64,000 bases of DNA. Source: Candidatus Dadabacteria bacterium. Its GTDB lineage: Bacteria > Desulfobacterota_D > UBA1144 > Nemesobacterales > Nemesobacteraceae. The position numbers and the translations under genes were made by a program. The notes under the pieces are model-generated. The model worked only from the letters and a program-made list of their open reading frames with translations. It was not told the origin of the DNA and ran no database searches. Where the stretch lies: contig JAJECI010000008.1 in the NCBI GenBank assembly GCA_022822065.1, positions 181,254 to 245,253 on the forward strand, written 5' to 3'. Of the stretch, positions 53,826-62,288 are shown piece after piece. How positions within the stretch are numbered: position 1 is the stretch's first letter; each line of letters starts with the position of its first letter.

Positions 53826-55274
53826 CTATTTTCCGGTCCGCTGCAACGCTTCTTCCTCAACCCCGGTAACGGCGTAACAGAGATTCCCATCGACCTTTTC
53901 ACGTCTCACTTCGAGATAATCGCTCGCGCCCTCGCGGAAACCGGTCGTAACAAAGACGCTCCAAGGCTTCGCCCCGTCGCAAAGAGCCTTGGCCTCGTCC
54001 ACAAAGGCTTTCGCGAGCGCGAAGACGTCCGATTCCTCAGATACCGACAAATCAGCCGAGGAAATGCCCATCTTAAGCTTTATATCCGACCGGGCAGAGA
54101 CTTTCTCTCCATCGACCACCCCGGCGAAAAGTTGCATCATCTCAACCGCACAGCATACGCAACTGAGCTTCGCGGCGGGTCCGAGATCGGCATCGGGGTT
54201 GGTGAAGAAAGCCACAACCTCATCGCGAAGTATGGCCTCTACGGTTCCTCCGAAGGAAGCTATAGTAGTTGAAACAAATTTTCTGTAATCGGCCGTAAGA
54301 GAATTGACGCTGGATGGCGAAACATCCTCAATCAGGCTTTCGAAATCCGCGATCTTTACCACGAGTATGCTGACATCTACCTTCTCTCCCTCGGAATCCG
54401 CAATTTCAGTAACGGCAGATGGAGCCTCCTCTTCAGCTTTGGCATGCTCTTCTTCAGGTTCGGCATCCTCTTCATCAGAAACATGCACAACTTCCACCAG
54501 GCCCTCATCAAAGAAATCTTCGGGGGCTTCAAATGGAGAAACCTCAGACGGTTGCTCCTGGCTTAAGACTATCTGCGGACGGAAATCCGGTTGCAGTTCT
54601 TCAGAACGGTCAAAGTCCGCATCCCCTGAATCCTCCGCGTCGTCCCGCTCGGCCGGTCCGTCTTCAAGCGAAGAGGCCATTTCGTTGAAATCACGGCAGA
54701 GCCACTGAACCCCCGCCCCCGCGATGAGCGAAGACCTCCCATCCAGACGAACCGAGTAATCTCCGCCGGCGACGGAGCCCACAGCTTCAGAAAATTCTTG
54801 CAGAAACCGGAATGCCCGATCACTTATAAAACGTATTAGGGAGGTAAAGACAACCGCCATCAGGGAAGCGAAAATGAGGCTCCAGAGCAGAGCGTCAAAG
54901 TAGAACTTCTTGGCCACGGAGCTTTTCAGCCCCAATAGGACGGTCTTTCCATCAGGTCCCTTGAGCGTGAGCTTCTCAAAACCCTTGTCATCCTGAAAAC
55001 CGAAGCTCTTCTCAAGCACCCCGTTATGATCAAGCAGCCTTACGTACCCAACATCGTTTCTCGTATCAAGAACGCTTCTGGCGCGGTCGGCGAAAAACTG
55101 CTCCTCGCCGAACACTTCTTCCATCTCCGCGACTCTGAGGTCGGCGTATCTCTCCGGGAAATAAAAATACTGGAACGCGAAAACCGCTAAAAACGAAAGC
55201 AAAAGACAGAAAATAAATACGGGAAGGAACGGTACTAGATTGAAAGATTTTTTCCGGTTCTTCAAAGGACTCAA
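53826..55274 (-). CDS. Membrane sensor-like protein with HAMP-like region and degenerate nucleotide-cyclase domain
   Basis: The 482-residue protein has two membrane helices (about residues 14-33 and 128-148) flanking a periplasmic region, then a HAMP-like stretch (FSEAVGSVAGGDYSVRL), an acidic linker (about 215-290) and a class III cyclase-like domain (about 295-475). In the last, VSILVVKIADFESL aligns with the usual LFxDIxGFT, but the first metal Asp is Lys. The second metal Asp may be retained in EAILRDEVVAFF. It is therefore probably a non-catalytic binding or sensing domain. It follows rpmA on the same strand after 102 bases. Confidence 0.7.
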   Translation of the reverse strand: MSPLKNRKKSFNLVPFLPVFIFCLLLSFLAVFAFQYFYFPERYADLRVAEMEEVFGEEQFFADRARSVLDTRNDVGYVRLLDHNGVLEKSFGFQDDKGFEKLTLKGPDGKTVLLGLKSSVAKKFYFDALLWSLIFASLMAVVFTSLIRFISDRAFRFLQEFSEAVGSVAGGDYSVRLDGRSSLIAGAGVQWLCRDFNEMASSLEDGPAERDDAEDSGDADFDRSEELQPDFRPQIVLSQEQPSEVSPFEAPEDFFDEGLVEVVHVSDEEDAEPEEEHAKAEEEAPSAVTEIADSEGEKVDVSILVVKIADFESLIEDVSPSSVNSLTADYRKFVSTTIASFGGTVEAILRDEVVAFFTNPDADLGPAAKLSCVCCAVEMMQLFAGVVDGEKVSARSDIKLKMGISSADLSVSEESDVFALAKAFVDEAKALCDGAKPWSVFVTTGFREGASDYLEVRREKVDGNLCYAVTGVEEEALQRTGK

Positions 55275-55376
55275 GGTAAATTTCCGTCTAACCTATCCAG
55301 AAGGACAACATACCGGTAAAGGTATTCAGTAATTATAATAGGAGAAAAACAAAAAACTAGTTTTACGGGGAACCGC

Positions 55377-55631
55377 TCAGGCGGGAACTACGGAAACCTT
55401 TGTTCTGCCCTTTCCGGATTTCTGAAATTTCACGACCCCGTCGGACATTGCGAATATCGTGTAATCCTTTCCAAGCCCCACGTTCAGACCAGGCTTGATG
55501 CTGGTACCGCGCTGCCTTACTATTATGTTCCCCTTGACAACCGACTGGCCTCCGAATTTCTTTACGCCAAGCCTTCTGCCTATTGAATCCCTTCCGTTTT
55601 TGGAACTGCCGCCGCCTTTTTTAGTTGCCAT
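55377..55631 (-). CDS. rpmA: 50S ribosomal protein L27
   Basis: L27 reaches the peptidyl-transferase centre of the large ribosomal subunit. The 84-residue protein has the typical start [16 protein letters not shown], then [10 protein letters not shown] and NIIVRQRGT. No Staphylococcus-type N-terminal extension is present. It follows rplU after 19 bases; the frequent third partner obg is not downstream. Confidence 0.97.
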   Translation of the reverse strand: MATKKGGGSSKNGRDSIGRRLGVKKFGGQSVVKGNIIVRQRGTSIKPGLNVGLGKDYTIFAMSDGVVKFQKSGKGRTKVSVVPA

Positions 55632-55650
55632 GCTTATCGGCCTCCGCGAA

Positions 55651-55965
55651 TCAAGAGCTTATGCTCGTAATCTCAACGCTGGTCAGGTTCTGGCGATGGC
55701 CCGCCTTTTTCCTGTACCCTTTCCTTCTTTTGAACTTGAAGACTACTATCTTCTCGCCCTTTTTCTGCTTTACTATTCTACCCTCAACTCTGGCACTTTC
55801 AACAACAGGGCTGCCCACCTTAACGTCCTCCCCGTCAGCAGATACGAGCAGAACTTCCTCAAAGTTCACCTCTTCGCCGGGTTCGCCGGAGATTTTCTCT
55901 ATATCGATAATGTCACCGGGCTTGACTATATACTGTTTTCCGCCGGTCTTTATAACAGCGTGCAT
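55651..55965 (-). CDS. rplU: 50S ribosomal protein L21
   Basis: L21 binds 23S rRNA in the large subunit. The 104-residue protein shows [35 protein letters not shown] and the basic [15 protein letters not shown] end, all typical. GGAGG lies about 5 bases upstream of the ATG. It is the first gene of rplU-rpmA. Confidence 0.97.
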   Translation of the reverse strand: MHAVIKTGGKQYIVKPGDIIDIEKISGEPGEEVNFEEVLLVSADGEDVKVGSPVVESARVEGRIVKQKKGEKIVVFKFKRRKGYRKKAGHRQNLTSVEITSISS

Positions 55966-55993
55966 AACATCCTCCGCACTTTATGGAAGCACT

Positions 55994-56023
55994 ATTTTGC
56001 CTGTTAGAAAATTCCTTTGTCAA
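55994..56023 (-). promoter_or_regulatory. Predicted promoter of rplU-rpmA
   Basis: On the minus strand TTGACA (56018-56023) and CAAAAT (55994-55999) are 18 bases apart. The start would be near 55987, giving a leader of about 22 bases that contains the rplU ribosome site. The -35 box overlaps the thpR stop codon. Confidence 0.5.
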
Positions 56024-56565
56024 ATGCCGCCCCCAAGATCCCATTCCCCGAGGCAGGTGTAGCGGGACCCCCGGGGTCCAAGTTCGCTTTGCACAAGACC
56101 GATCCTGGTAATATGGAACTCCGCCCTGTCCGGTCGAGGAACTTTTCTGATCCCCTCAAAACTTCCTCTGATCCTGCCCAGAGTCACATGCGGGATGAAC
56201 TTTCTTTTCTCCTTCTCAAACCCGTTCCGCAGGACCGCTTCCTGCACTTTGTCAAAAACAGACTGAAACTGCTCGGTTTTCAAAAGACCCAGAGCCAGCA
56301 CCCTGGGATTTCTCGGGCCCGGAAACAGGCAAAAATCGTCAAACGCGGAATCAATGCGCCCCGAACCGCGAACCGCGGAACCTACATCGGCTGATATGTT
56401 CTCAAGGCGCGATTCATCAACATCTCCAAGAAACCTGAGCGTGACGTGGAGTTTCTCCCTCGGCTCCCACCTTACGCCCCGAAGAGAGCTCCTAAGCGAC
56501 TGGACGTAGCGAAAAAGCGCGTCTTTCGTTTCCTCGGGAAGAAAGGCCGCGATAAAAAGTCTCAA
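56020..56565 (-). CDS. thpR: RNA 2',3'-cyclic phosphodiesterase (2H family)
   Basis: ThpR opens 2',3'-cyclic phosphates on RNA ends. The protein has the two HxTx motifs of the 2H superfamily, HVTLRFLGD and HVTLGRIRG, about 80 residues apart. I prefer the TTG start at 56565 (181 residues): GGGGAGG lies 8 bases upstream and the product begins (M)RLFIAAFLPEE like the family. An ATG at 56598 would add 11 residues and overlap tolB by 13 bases. It follows tolB and precedes rplU on the same strand. Confidence 0.9.
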   Translation of the reverse strand: MRLFIAAFLPEETKDALFRYVQSLRSSLRGVRWEPREKLHVTLRFLGDVDESRLENISADVGSAVRGSGRIDSAFDDFCLFPGPRNPRVLALGLLKTEQFQSVFDKVQEAVLRNGFEKEKRKFIPHVTLGRIRGSFEGIRKVPRPDRAEFHITRIGLVQSELGPRGSRYTCLGEWDLGGGI

Positions 56566-56585
56566 GAGCAAGGCCTCCCCGTCCG

Positions 56586-57851
56586 CTACTTCACGCACCA
56601 GGTGGAAAACGAATCATTTTTGCCCCGGGAGAGCGGAACCTTGTTCTCACCGTTTAAATACATGATATATATCTGCCTTTTCCCCCGTTTCTTTGAAGAG
56701 AAAGTGATGTAGTGACCATCGGGAGACCACGAAGGATGCTCGTTTTTTCCCGAAGAGGTAAGCTTCTGCTGTCCCCGGCCGTCAGGTCCCACGGCGTAGA
56801 TGTCGGCCTCGGATCTTCTTACTTTCACAAACGCTATACGGTTAACCAGGGGGCTTGGAGACCAGACCGGGTCGGTATTGTAACCCTCCGAGGTAATTCT
56901 TGCCGCCCGGCCCCCCTCGGAACTTACGACGTATATGTTCGGCGCCCCCGCCCGATCCGACACAAAGGCGATTTTTCCGCCGTCGGGAGACCAGGTGGGG
57001 GAGATATCTATGGCGGGAGACTTGGTAAGCCGCTTGAGTATTTCCCCTGAGGGCGAAGCTATGTATATGTCTCCGTTGCGGCTAAACGCCACACGCCTGC
57101 CGTCCGGGGACCAGCTCGGAGAACTGTCGAGGTGAATGCCCCGGGTTATTCTCCTGCCCTCGGCGGGAAGGCGGGTGGCCTTGAAGTTGAGCAAATAGAC
57201 GTCATGGTCCCAGCTTCTGTCGGAAGTGAAAACCACCTGGCTTCCGTCAGACGAACAGTCAGGAGAGAGGACCGAAGATCCGTGATTGGTAAGCTTTTTT
57301 GCGTTGTGCCCGTCGTAATCCATGATAAAGAGATCACTTCCAGGACCGTCCTTGCTGACAAACACGATCTCGGAGTCAAAAAACCCGTCAAGGCCGGTAA
57401 TCTCCTTCATAAGTTCGCCCGCGAACTTGTGCACCACGTTCCTTATGTGGCGCGGAGACGTCACGTATCTCCTTCTCATGCGCTCCTGCCTGCCGGGCAC
57501 ATCGTAAACTACGAGATCGTAAGAGACCTCCTGGGGCGAGACATCGAAATTTCCGCTCACCAGATATCTGGTTTTCTGAGCATGCAGATATTCGAAATCT
57601 ATATCTTCAAAGGAGGATGAAAACAGGATGTTCACCTGGCGGACATCAAAAAGGGCCGCGTTGGTAAGATCCTTCTTCAGGATATCAGTGAAATTCTTCC
57701 CGTATACGCTTAAATCCCCCCTGGCCTTAAGCACCGCGACGGCAATCGGTATTTTTTTTATCGAAGAGGCGACCGGGGGAAGCTGTATCTGCGCGCTCGC
57801 CAAGCAGGGAATAAACAGAAGCGTAAAGAAAACCGCAAGAACTGATCTCAT
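56586..57851 (-). CDS. tolB: Tol-Pal system beta-propeller protein TolB
   Basis: TolB is the periplasmic propeller of the Tol-Pal system that supports outer-membrane integrity and constriction. Starting at ATG 57851 (GGAAAG upstream), the 421-residue protein opens with a clean signal peptide ending LASAQ. An earlier in-frame ATG at 57914 would add 21 basic residues and spoil the signal. The N-terminal domain (about 30-165) is followed by repeated propeller blades with WSPDG.RVAFSR, WSPDGGKIAFVSDR and WSPDGHYITFSSKK. tolQRA and pal are not adjacent. Confidence 0.92.
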   Translation of the reverse strand: MRSVLAVFFTLLFIPCLASAQIQLPPVASSIKKIPIAVAVLKARGDLSVYGKNFTDILKKDLTNAALFDVRQVNILFSSSFEDIDFEYLHAQKTRYLVSGNFDVSPQEVSYDLVVYDVPGRQERMRRRYVTSPRHIRNVVHKFAGELMKEITGLDGFFDSEIVFVSKDGPGSDLFIMDYDGHNAKKLTNHGSSVLSPDCSSDGSQVVFTSDRSWDHDVYLLNFKATRLPAEGRRITRGIHLDSSPSWSPDGRRVAFSRNGDIYIASPSGEILKRLTKSPAIDISPTWSPDGGKIAFVSDRAGAPNIYVVSSEGGRAARITSEGYNTDPVWSPSPLVNRIAFVKVRRSEADIYAVGPDGRGQQKLTSSGKNEHPSWSPDGHYITFSSKKRGKRQIYIMYLNGENKVPLSRGKNDSFSTWCVK

Positions 57852-57928
57852 CTTTATTTTTCTTTCCAAGCGCCGAGGCCGCGGACGGACAATGATCTCG
57901 CGGCGAAAACACATCCTGAGATAAAACT

Positions 57929-58525
57929 TCAGTCAGTCAGTTCAACGTTCCAGTAAGACACATCGACAAAGCTCAGAAAAGGCTCCCACTCCTCATACCT
58001 GACGGTTCTGAAGTGGAGGTTGGAAAAAATACTGGCAGCGGGCTTCACAGGTTTGGCGAGCAGTTTCATGTTCGCCTGCTCGGGAGTCTTTCCTCCCTTC
58101 TTCCTGTTGCACTTAACGCAACAGCACACTATGTTATCCCAAGTACTTCTTCCGCCCATTGACCGCGGAATCACATGGTCAAGGGTAAGATCTCTTTTCG
58201 GAAAAGCCTTCGCGCAGTACTGGCATGTGTCCGCGTCCCTTCTGAAGATGTTTATCCTGTTGAACTTAGGCTGCTTTCTGTGATACCCATCATACCTGAC
58301 GAGAATTATCACCCGGGGAGCCTTTATGACGTTGGTGACGGTCCTCACGCAGTCTTCGGCGTCGACCGAACGGATATCTTTCCACGAATCGAAGTCGAAG
58401 GTCTCATACTCCCTGTTTACGGCCCTCGCGGCACCGCCATAAAGAAGGATAAAAGCCCTCTTCAGGCTCGTTACCGAGACAGGGACGAAAAATCTGTTCA
58501 AAACCAGTACCGGTGACTGAAGCAT
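57929..58525 (-). CDS. HNH endonuclease
   Basis: The 198-residue protein has an HNH nuclease domain (about residues 95-150): paired cysteines CQYC and CVKC binding zinc and the ββα-metal core LTLDHVIPRSMGGRSTWDN. The N-terminal VLVLNRFFVPVSVTSLKRAFILL is common to a large group of bacterial stand-alone HNH proteins, many beside housekeeping genes and of unknown role. No methyltransferase or phage gene is near, so restriction or phage packaging is not indicated. No Shine-Dalgarno sequence precedes the ATG. Confidence 0.88.
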   Translation of the reverse strand: MLQSPVLVLNRFFVPVSVTSLKRAFILLYGGAARAVNREYETFDFDSWKDIRSVDAEDCVRTVTNVIKAPRVIILVRYDGYHRKQPKFNRINIFRRDADTCQYCAKAFPKRDLTLDHVIPRSMGGRSTWDNIVCCCVKCNRKKGGKTPEQANMKLLAKPVKPAASIFSNLHFRTVRYEEWEPFLSFVDVSYWNVELTD

Positions 58526-58536
58526 ATTAGCCGACT

Positions 58537-58564
58537 AATTTACCGGCTTGTAGGGGTTATTCAA
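58537..58564 (-). promoter_or_regulatory. Predicted promoter of the HNH gene
   Basis: Minus-strand TTGAAT (58559-58564) and TAAATT (58537-58542) are 16 bases apart. The predicted start is only about 4-5 bases before the ATG at 58525, and no Shine-Dalgarno is visible, again suggesting a nearly leaderless message. Confidence 0.4.
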
Positions 58565-58707
58565 GCACGCAACGGCACTTTTATTTTCCTTAGCTGTTGG
58601 TTAAAATTCCCATCGCTCAGCCAAAATGCAATCACGACAGCATCCCGTTCGTCTTTACTAAGTAAGTGCACACTTTAAGGAGGATGCTCAAGAGGAAGTC
58701 CCTTAAC

Positions 58708-58836
58708 ATGGAAATGAAAACCAACCTGCTGATTCAGATAATCCTCTGTGTAGCGCTTTTTCTGTCCATATTCCTCCTCATAAGGTCAAACTCCGAAGCG
58801 GAAAAACAACTTCAGTCCGGAGAAGAGAAGAAATAA
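58708..58836 (+). CDS. Small single-helix membrane protein, unrecognised
   Basis: The 42-residue protein starts MEMKTNLLIQ, has one hydrophobic helix (IILCVALFLSIFLLI) and ends in a charged EAEKQLQSGEEKK tail, so it is probably an inner-membrane peptide with its C-terminus in one compartment. GAGGAAG lies about 9 bases before this ATG; an in-frame ATG at 58684 would add 8 residues but sits directly on AAGGAGG. Its stop is immediately followed by the lgt ATG (TAAATG), so it is probably cotranslated with lgt. Function is unknown. Confidence 0.6.
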   Translation: MEMKTNLLIQIILCVALFLSIFLLIRSNSEAEKQLQSGEEKK

Positions 58837-59595
58837 ATGTTCCCTGAACTTCTCAGCATAGGTGATTTTCACATTACAACCTTCGGGGCGATGGTCGCCG
58901 TCTCTTTTCTTGTCGCTTTCTGGATCTCAGGAATGGAGTTTGAGAGAAAAGGAATGTCCAGGCGACTTCACGAACACATTTTTATCGCCGCTCTCGTTGG
59001 AGGCATACTGGGCGCCAAGCTCCTTTTCCTGCTCGAGAACGTCCCCCTAAGCGATATTCTTTCCCACCCCAAGCATTATCTGCTTCTAAGGGGCGGTCTT
59101 ACTTTCTACGGAGGGCTTTTTCTGGCTCTCTTTGCCTCTTTAGTAATAACAAAAAAGTACAAGGAAAGCTTCTGGAAGGTTCTTGACGCCTCCGCCCCGG
59201 CTCTCGCAATAGCCTACGCGCTTGGAAGGGTCGGCTGCTTTCTGGTCGGAGACGATTACGGAATCGCCTCCACACTTCCCTGGGCAATGCCGTTTCCTAA
59301 GGGCTCCCCCCCGACACTCGAGGCGGTTCATCCGACTCAGGTTTATGAAACGATCACAATGTTGCTTGTGTTCCTAGTACTGTGGAAGCTAAGGAAGAAG
59401 GACAGGCCTGTCGGCTGGCTCGCCTGCATATATCTGGGACTCGCGGGTCTTGAAAGATTCTTTGTCGAGTTCATAAGAAACACCACCGAAAGCCCGATAT
59501 CCGGCCTTTCGGTAGCCCAAGTAATGGCGATCGCGCTGATTCTCATCGGAGCGCTTAAATACATATCCTTACGCAAACACAAAGAAGCGTCTTGA
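58837..59595 (+). CDS. lgt: Prolipoprotein diacylglyceryl transferase
   Basis: Lgt attaches diacylglycerol to the lipobox cysteine, the first step of lipoprotein maturation at the inner membrane. The 252-residue multi-spanning protein has the Lgt signature ALGRVGCFLVGDDYG, GGLTFYGGLF, HPTQVYE and the late RFFVEFIRN. It directly follows the small membrane peptide and precedes lnt by 22 bases, so two lipoprotein-processing enzymes sit together; lspA is not here. Confidence 0.95.
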   Translation: MFPELLSIGDFHITTFGAMVAVSFLVAFWISGMEFERKGMSRRLHEHIFIAALVGGILGAKLLFLLENVPLSDILSHPKHYLLLRGGLTFYGGLFLALFASLVITKKYKESFWKVLDASAPALAIAYALGRVGCFLVGDDYGIASTLPWAMPFPKGSPPTLEAVHPTQVYETITMLLVFLVLWKLRKKDRPVGWLACIYLGLAGLERFFVEFIRNTTESPISGLSVAQVMAIALILIGALKYISLRKHKEAS

Positions 59596-59617
59596 ACCCG
59601 CAATTTCTCCGCCACGC

Positions 59618-61201
59618 ATGAAAACGAGCCGGATAACCAGACCGACCGGAAACGAAATCCTGGCCGCGGGATCCGGAGTGCTTTTTTCCGCATCCCTTTT
59701 TTCAAGCGCTCTCGGCGTACTGGGCTGGGTATGCTTTGCCCCGATGCTTCTGGCGCTTCGGGGGAAAAGCGCCTCGCAGTCGCTTCGACTGGGCATGATA
59801 TCCGGGACATCCATGAATCTCGTCTCGCTTTACTGGCTCGTCGGAACTCTCAACAGGTTCGGTGAAATCCCCCTGATCCCAAGCATGGCGGCCGTGTTTG
59901 TGTTCTGCGTGTACTCATCGCTTCAGTTCGGAATTTTCACCTGGTACATATCGAGGTTTGGACTCTGCCGGGGAAAAAGTGTCGCAAACGCGCTCATGAT
60001 TTCCCTTGCCTGGGTGGTCACGGAGTTTTTCTTCCCGGTTCTCTTTCCCTATGGAATAGGAGTCTCCCAAGGCTACTACCCGAAGGTGATACAGGTGGTT
60101 GACACGCTCGGGGTGAACTTCTTGGGATTCCTGATGTTTTTTGCAAACGTATCGGTCTTCTACCTCGTCGACGACTTGCGGAGGAGAAAAAAACCCGCGC
60201 TTGCCGCACCCGCAATCTCGATTGCCGCGATCGCAATCGTGCTCGGCTACGGATCCTTCAGGATAAACGAAATCGAGGATTTCCTTAAGACAGAACCCCG
60301 GGTGAAAATCGGGATGGTTCAGGCGAATTTTGACTACGCGGAAAAAAACCTGGATAACGAACCGGTCATAACGGAAAAGCACAGGGAGATGTCGCGAAGG
60401 CTTCCCGAGGCAGACCTCGTGATCTGGCCGGAGACATCGGTCCAGTACTGGTTTCCCAAAGACAACCCGGCGTACAGAATCGAAGACCAAATAGACGTGG
60501 TGCCGACGGGGCACGCAGCGCACTTTCTCATCGGGGGACTCTCCTTCACCCAGGATCCCAACCTGCTTGAGGACGGCTGGGACGAAGAGGACCACGGAAA
60601 ATACAACACGACCTTCCTGGTCGACCCCCGAAGCAATATCCTCGGCCACTACAGCAAGACCCGGCTTTTCCTTATGGGAGAATACTTCCCCTGGATAAAC
60701 GAGGAGCTTAAGTTCCTGAAAAGGGTTTTCCCCATGATGGGAGACCTAACCCCGGGAGAAAGCCTCATAGTGCTTGAGGTTCCGGAAAAGAACATGAGAA
60801 TAGGACCCCTTATATGCTATGAGGACATAGTGGCAAGGATTTCGAGCGACTACGTGAAAATGGGAGCCAACCTGCTCGTTAACCTCACAAACGACGCGTG
60901 GTTCGGAAGAAGCATCGCTCCCTACCAGCATCTGCTCCTCTCAATTCCTAGGGCGGTCGAGACGCGCCGTTACCTGGTAAGATCGACAAACAGCGGAGTA
61001 AGCGCAATCATATCTCCCACCGGAAAGATCGAGGCCCGCACGGGCATATTCACTACGGAAAATCTGGAGGGAGAGGTAGTTCTGATCGATTCGCTCGGAA
61101 CTCTCTACTCGAGGGTGGGAGACATCTTCGCGTGGATAGCCCTCGCGGCGACAATTCTCTTCGTCGCGAAAAGCTACCTAGGAAGAAAATATGCCGACTA
61201 G
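59618..61201 (+). CDS. lnt: Apolipoprotein N-acyltransferase
   Basis: Lnt adds the third acyl chain to lipoproteins, enabling LolCDE/LolA transport to the outer membrane. The 527-residue protein has about six to eight N-terminal membrane helices and a periplasmic nitrilase domain with the catalytic triad: Glu in LVIWPETSVQ, Lys in YSKTRLFLMGEYFPW and Cys in IGPLICYEDIV, plus LTNDAWFG. A final membrane helix precedes the end. Its 3' end overlaps hisC convergently by 24 bases. Confidence 0.95.
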   Translation: MKTSRITRPTGNEILAAGSGVLFSASLFSSALGVLGWVCFAPMLLALRGKSASQSLRLGMISGTSMNLVSLYWLVGTLNRFGEIPLIPSMAAVFVFCVYSSLQFGIFTWYISRFGLCRGKSVANALMISLAWVVTEFFFPVLFPYGIGVSQGYYPKVIQVVDTLGVNFLGFLMFFANVSVFYLVDDLRRRKKPALAAPAISIAAIAIVLGYGSFRINEIEDFLKTEPRVKIGMVQANFDYAEKNLDNEPVITEKHREMSRRLPEADLVIWPETSVQYWFPKDNPAYRIEDQIDVVPTGHAAHFLIGGLSFTQDPNLLEDGWDEEDHGKYNTTFLVDPRSNILGHYSKTRLFLMGEYFPWINEELKFLKRVFPMMGDLTPGESLIVLEVPEKNMRIGPLICYEDIVARISSDYVKMGANLLVNLTNDAWFGRSIAPYQHLLLSIPRAVETRRYLVRSTNSGVSAIISPTGKIEARTGIFTTENLEGEVVLIDSLGTLYSRVGDIFAWIALAATILFVAKSYLGRKYAD

Positions 61202-62251
61202 GGCCTGGGTGAGCCGATCGTTTTCCTCTCTGGTTCCAACCGTGATCCTGAGACAGTTCGCAAGGCGTCCCTCTCCCTTGAAGCGGCGGACCAGGATATC
61301 GTTTTTGACCAGCTCTTCGAAAAGAAAATCCGCATCCGGAACCCGTACCAAGAAAAAATTCGCGTCCGTCGGATAAACGTGGATATCCTCAATCCGCTCA
61401 AGCGACGCGCGGACTCTTTCTCTCTCGCTCAATATAAGGCTTATCTTCCGTTCAATAACCTCCGGGCTCTCAAGAGCGAAAGACATCACGTCCTGACTAA
61501 AGGAATTTATGTTATAGGGAAGACGCGCCTTGTTAACTTCGCCTGCGACCTGCGGTTGTGCGAAGAACATTCCAAGTCTCGCACCCGCGAACCCTATCTT
61601 GGACATTGTTCTCAGCACCAGCAGGTTTTCGTATTTGTCTATATGGGGAATATAGCTTTTTTTCGAAAAATCGCAGTAGGCCTCGTCGACAACCACCGCG
61701 CCCCCGCTTGCCTCAAGGATCTCAAGCACTTTTTCTTCCGAAAAGGAGTTCCCTGTAGGATTGTTAGGAGTCGCGAGAAAAACGATATCAGGGTCCTGCG
61801 CGCGAATCGCCTCTAGGGTCTGTTCGAGATCTATGTCAAAATTCTCATCAAGCTCAACTTCCGTCACCTGTTTTCCCAAAATAAGCGACGTGATCCTGTA
61901 CATTGAGAAAGTCGGGGACGGCACGAGCACGCGGCCGCTTTTTCCCCCGAACACCTCGACGATCATCTGTATGATCTCGTCTGAGCCGTTGCCAAGCAGT
62001 ATGCCGTCCACGGGGAAGCCTACGGCGCGGGAAAGAGAGGTTCTTACTCCCAGGGCCTCGGGATCCGGATAACGGTTTACGGGAAGCTTCGCCAGCCGTT
62101 CGGAAAGCGCAGCCTTCTCTTCTCCCTCAAGATCGTAAGGGCTCTCGTTTCCATCAAGCCTCACCGAGCACTCTATCCTCGGCACCGAGTAAGCGGATAT
62201 TGACCTTACGCTCCCAGAAATCCTGCTTTTGATCGAACCTACGTCAGACAC
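61178..62251 (-). CDS. hisC: Histidinol-phosphate aminotransferase
   Basis: HisC converts imidazole acetol phosphate to histidinol phosphate with PLP. The 357-residue class II aminotransferase has VRLDGNESPYDLEG, LGNGSDEIIQM, FLATPNNPTGNSF and the PLP lysine in LRTMSKIGFAGARLGM. It follows hisD by 37 bases. Its end runs 24 bases into the convergent lnt gene. Confidence 0.95.
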   Translation of the reverse strand: MSDVGSIKSRISGSVRSISAYSVPRIECSVRLDGNESPYDLEGEEKAALSERLAKLPVNRYPDPEALGVRTSLSRAVGFPVDGILLGNGSDEIIQMIVEVFGGKSGRVLVPSPTFSMYRITSLILGKQVTEVELDENFDIDLEQTLEAIRAQDPDIVFLATPNNPTGNSFSEEKVLEILEASGGAVVVDEAYCDFSKKSYIPHIDKYENLLVLRTMSKIGFAGARLGMFFAQPQVAGEVNKARLPYNINSFSQDVMSFALESPEVIERKISLILSERERVRASLERIEDIHVYPTDANFFLVRVPDADFLFEELVKNDILVRRFKGEGRLANCLRITVGTREENDRLTQALVGIFSS

Positions 62252-62288
62252 TGGCGTCTCCCGCTCTAAAAAGTAGCGTTAACATTAC

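Noticed and set aside
57929-58525. HNH protein as part of a restriction or CRISPR system
   Set aside because: No methyltransferase, Cas gene or repeat array nearby; it belongs to a widespread stand-alone HNH group.
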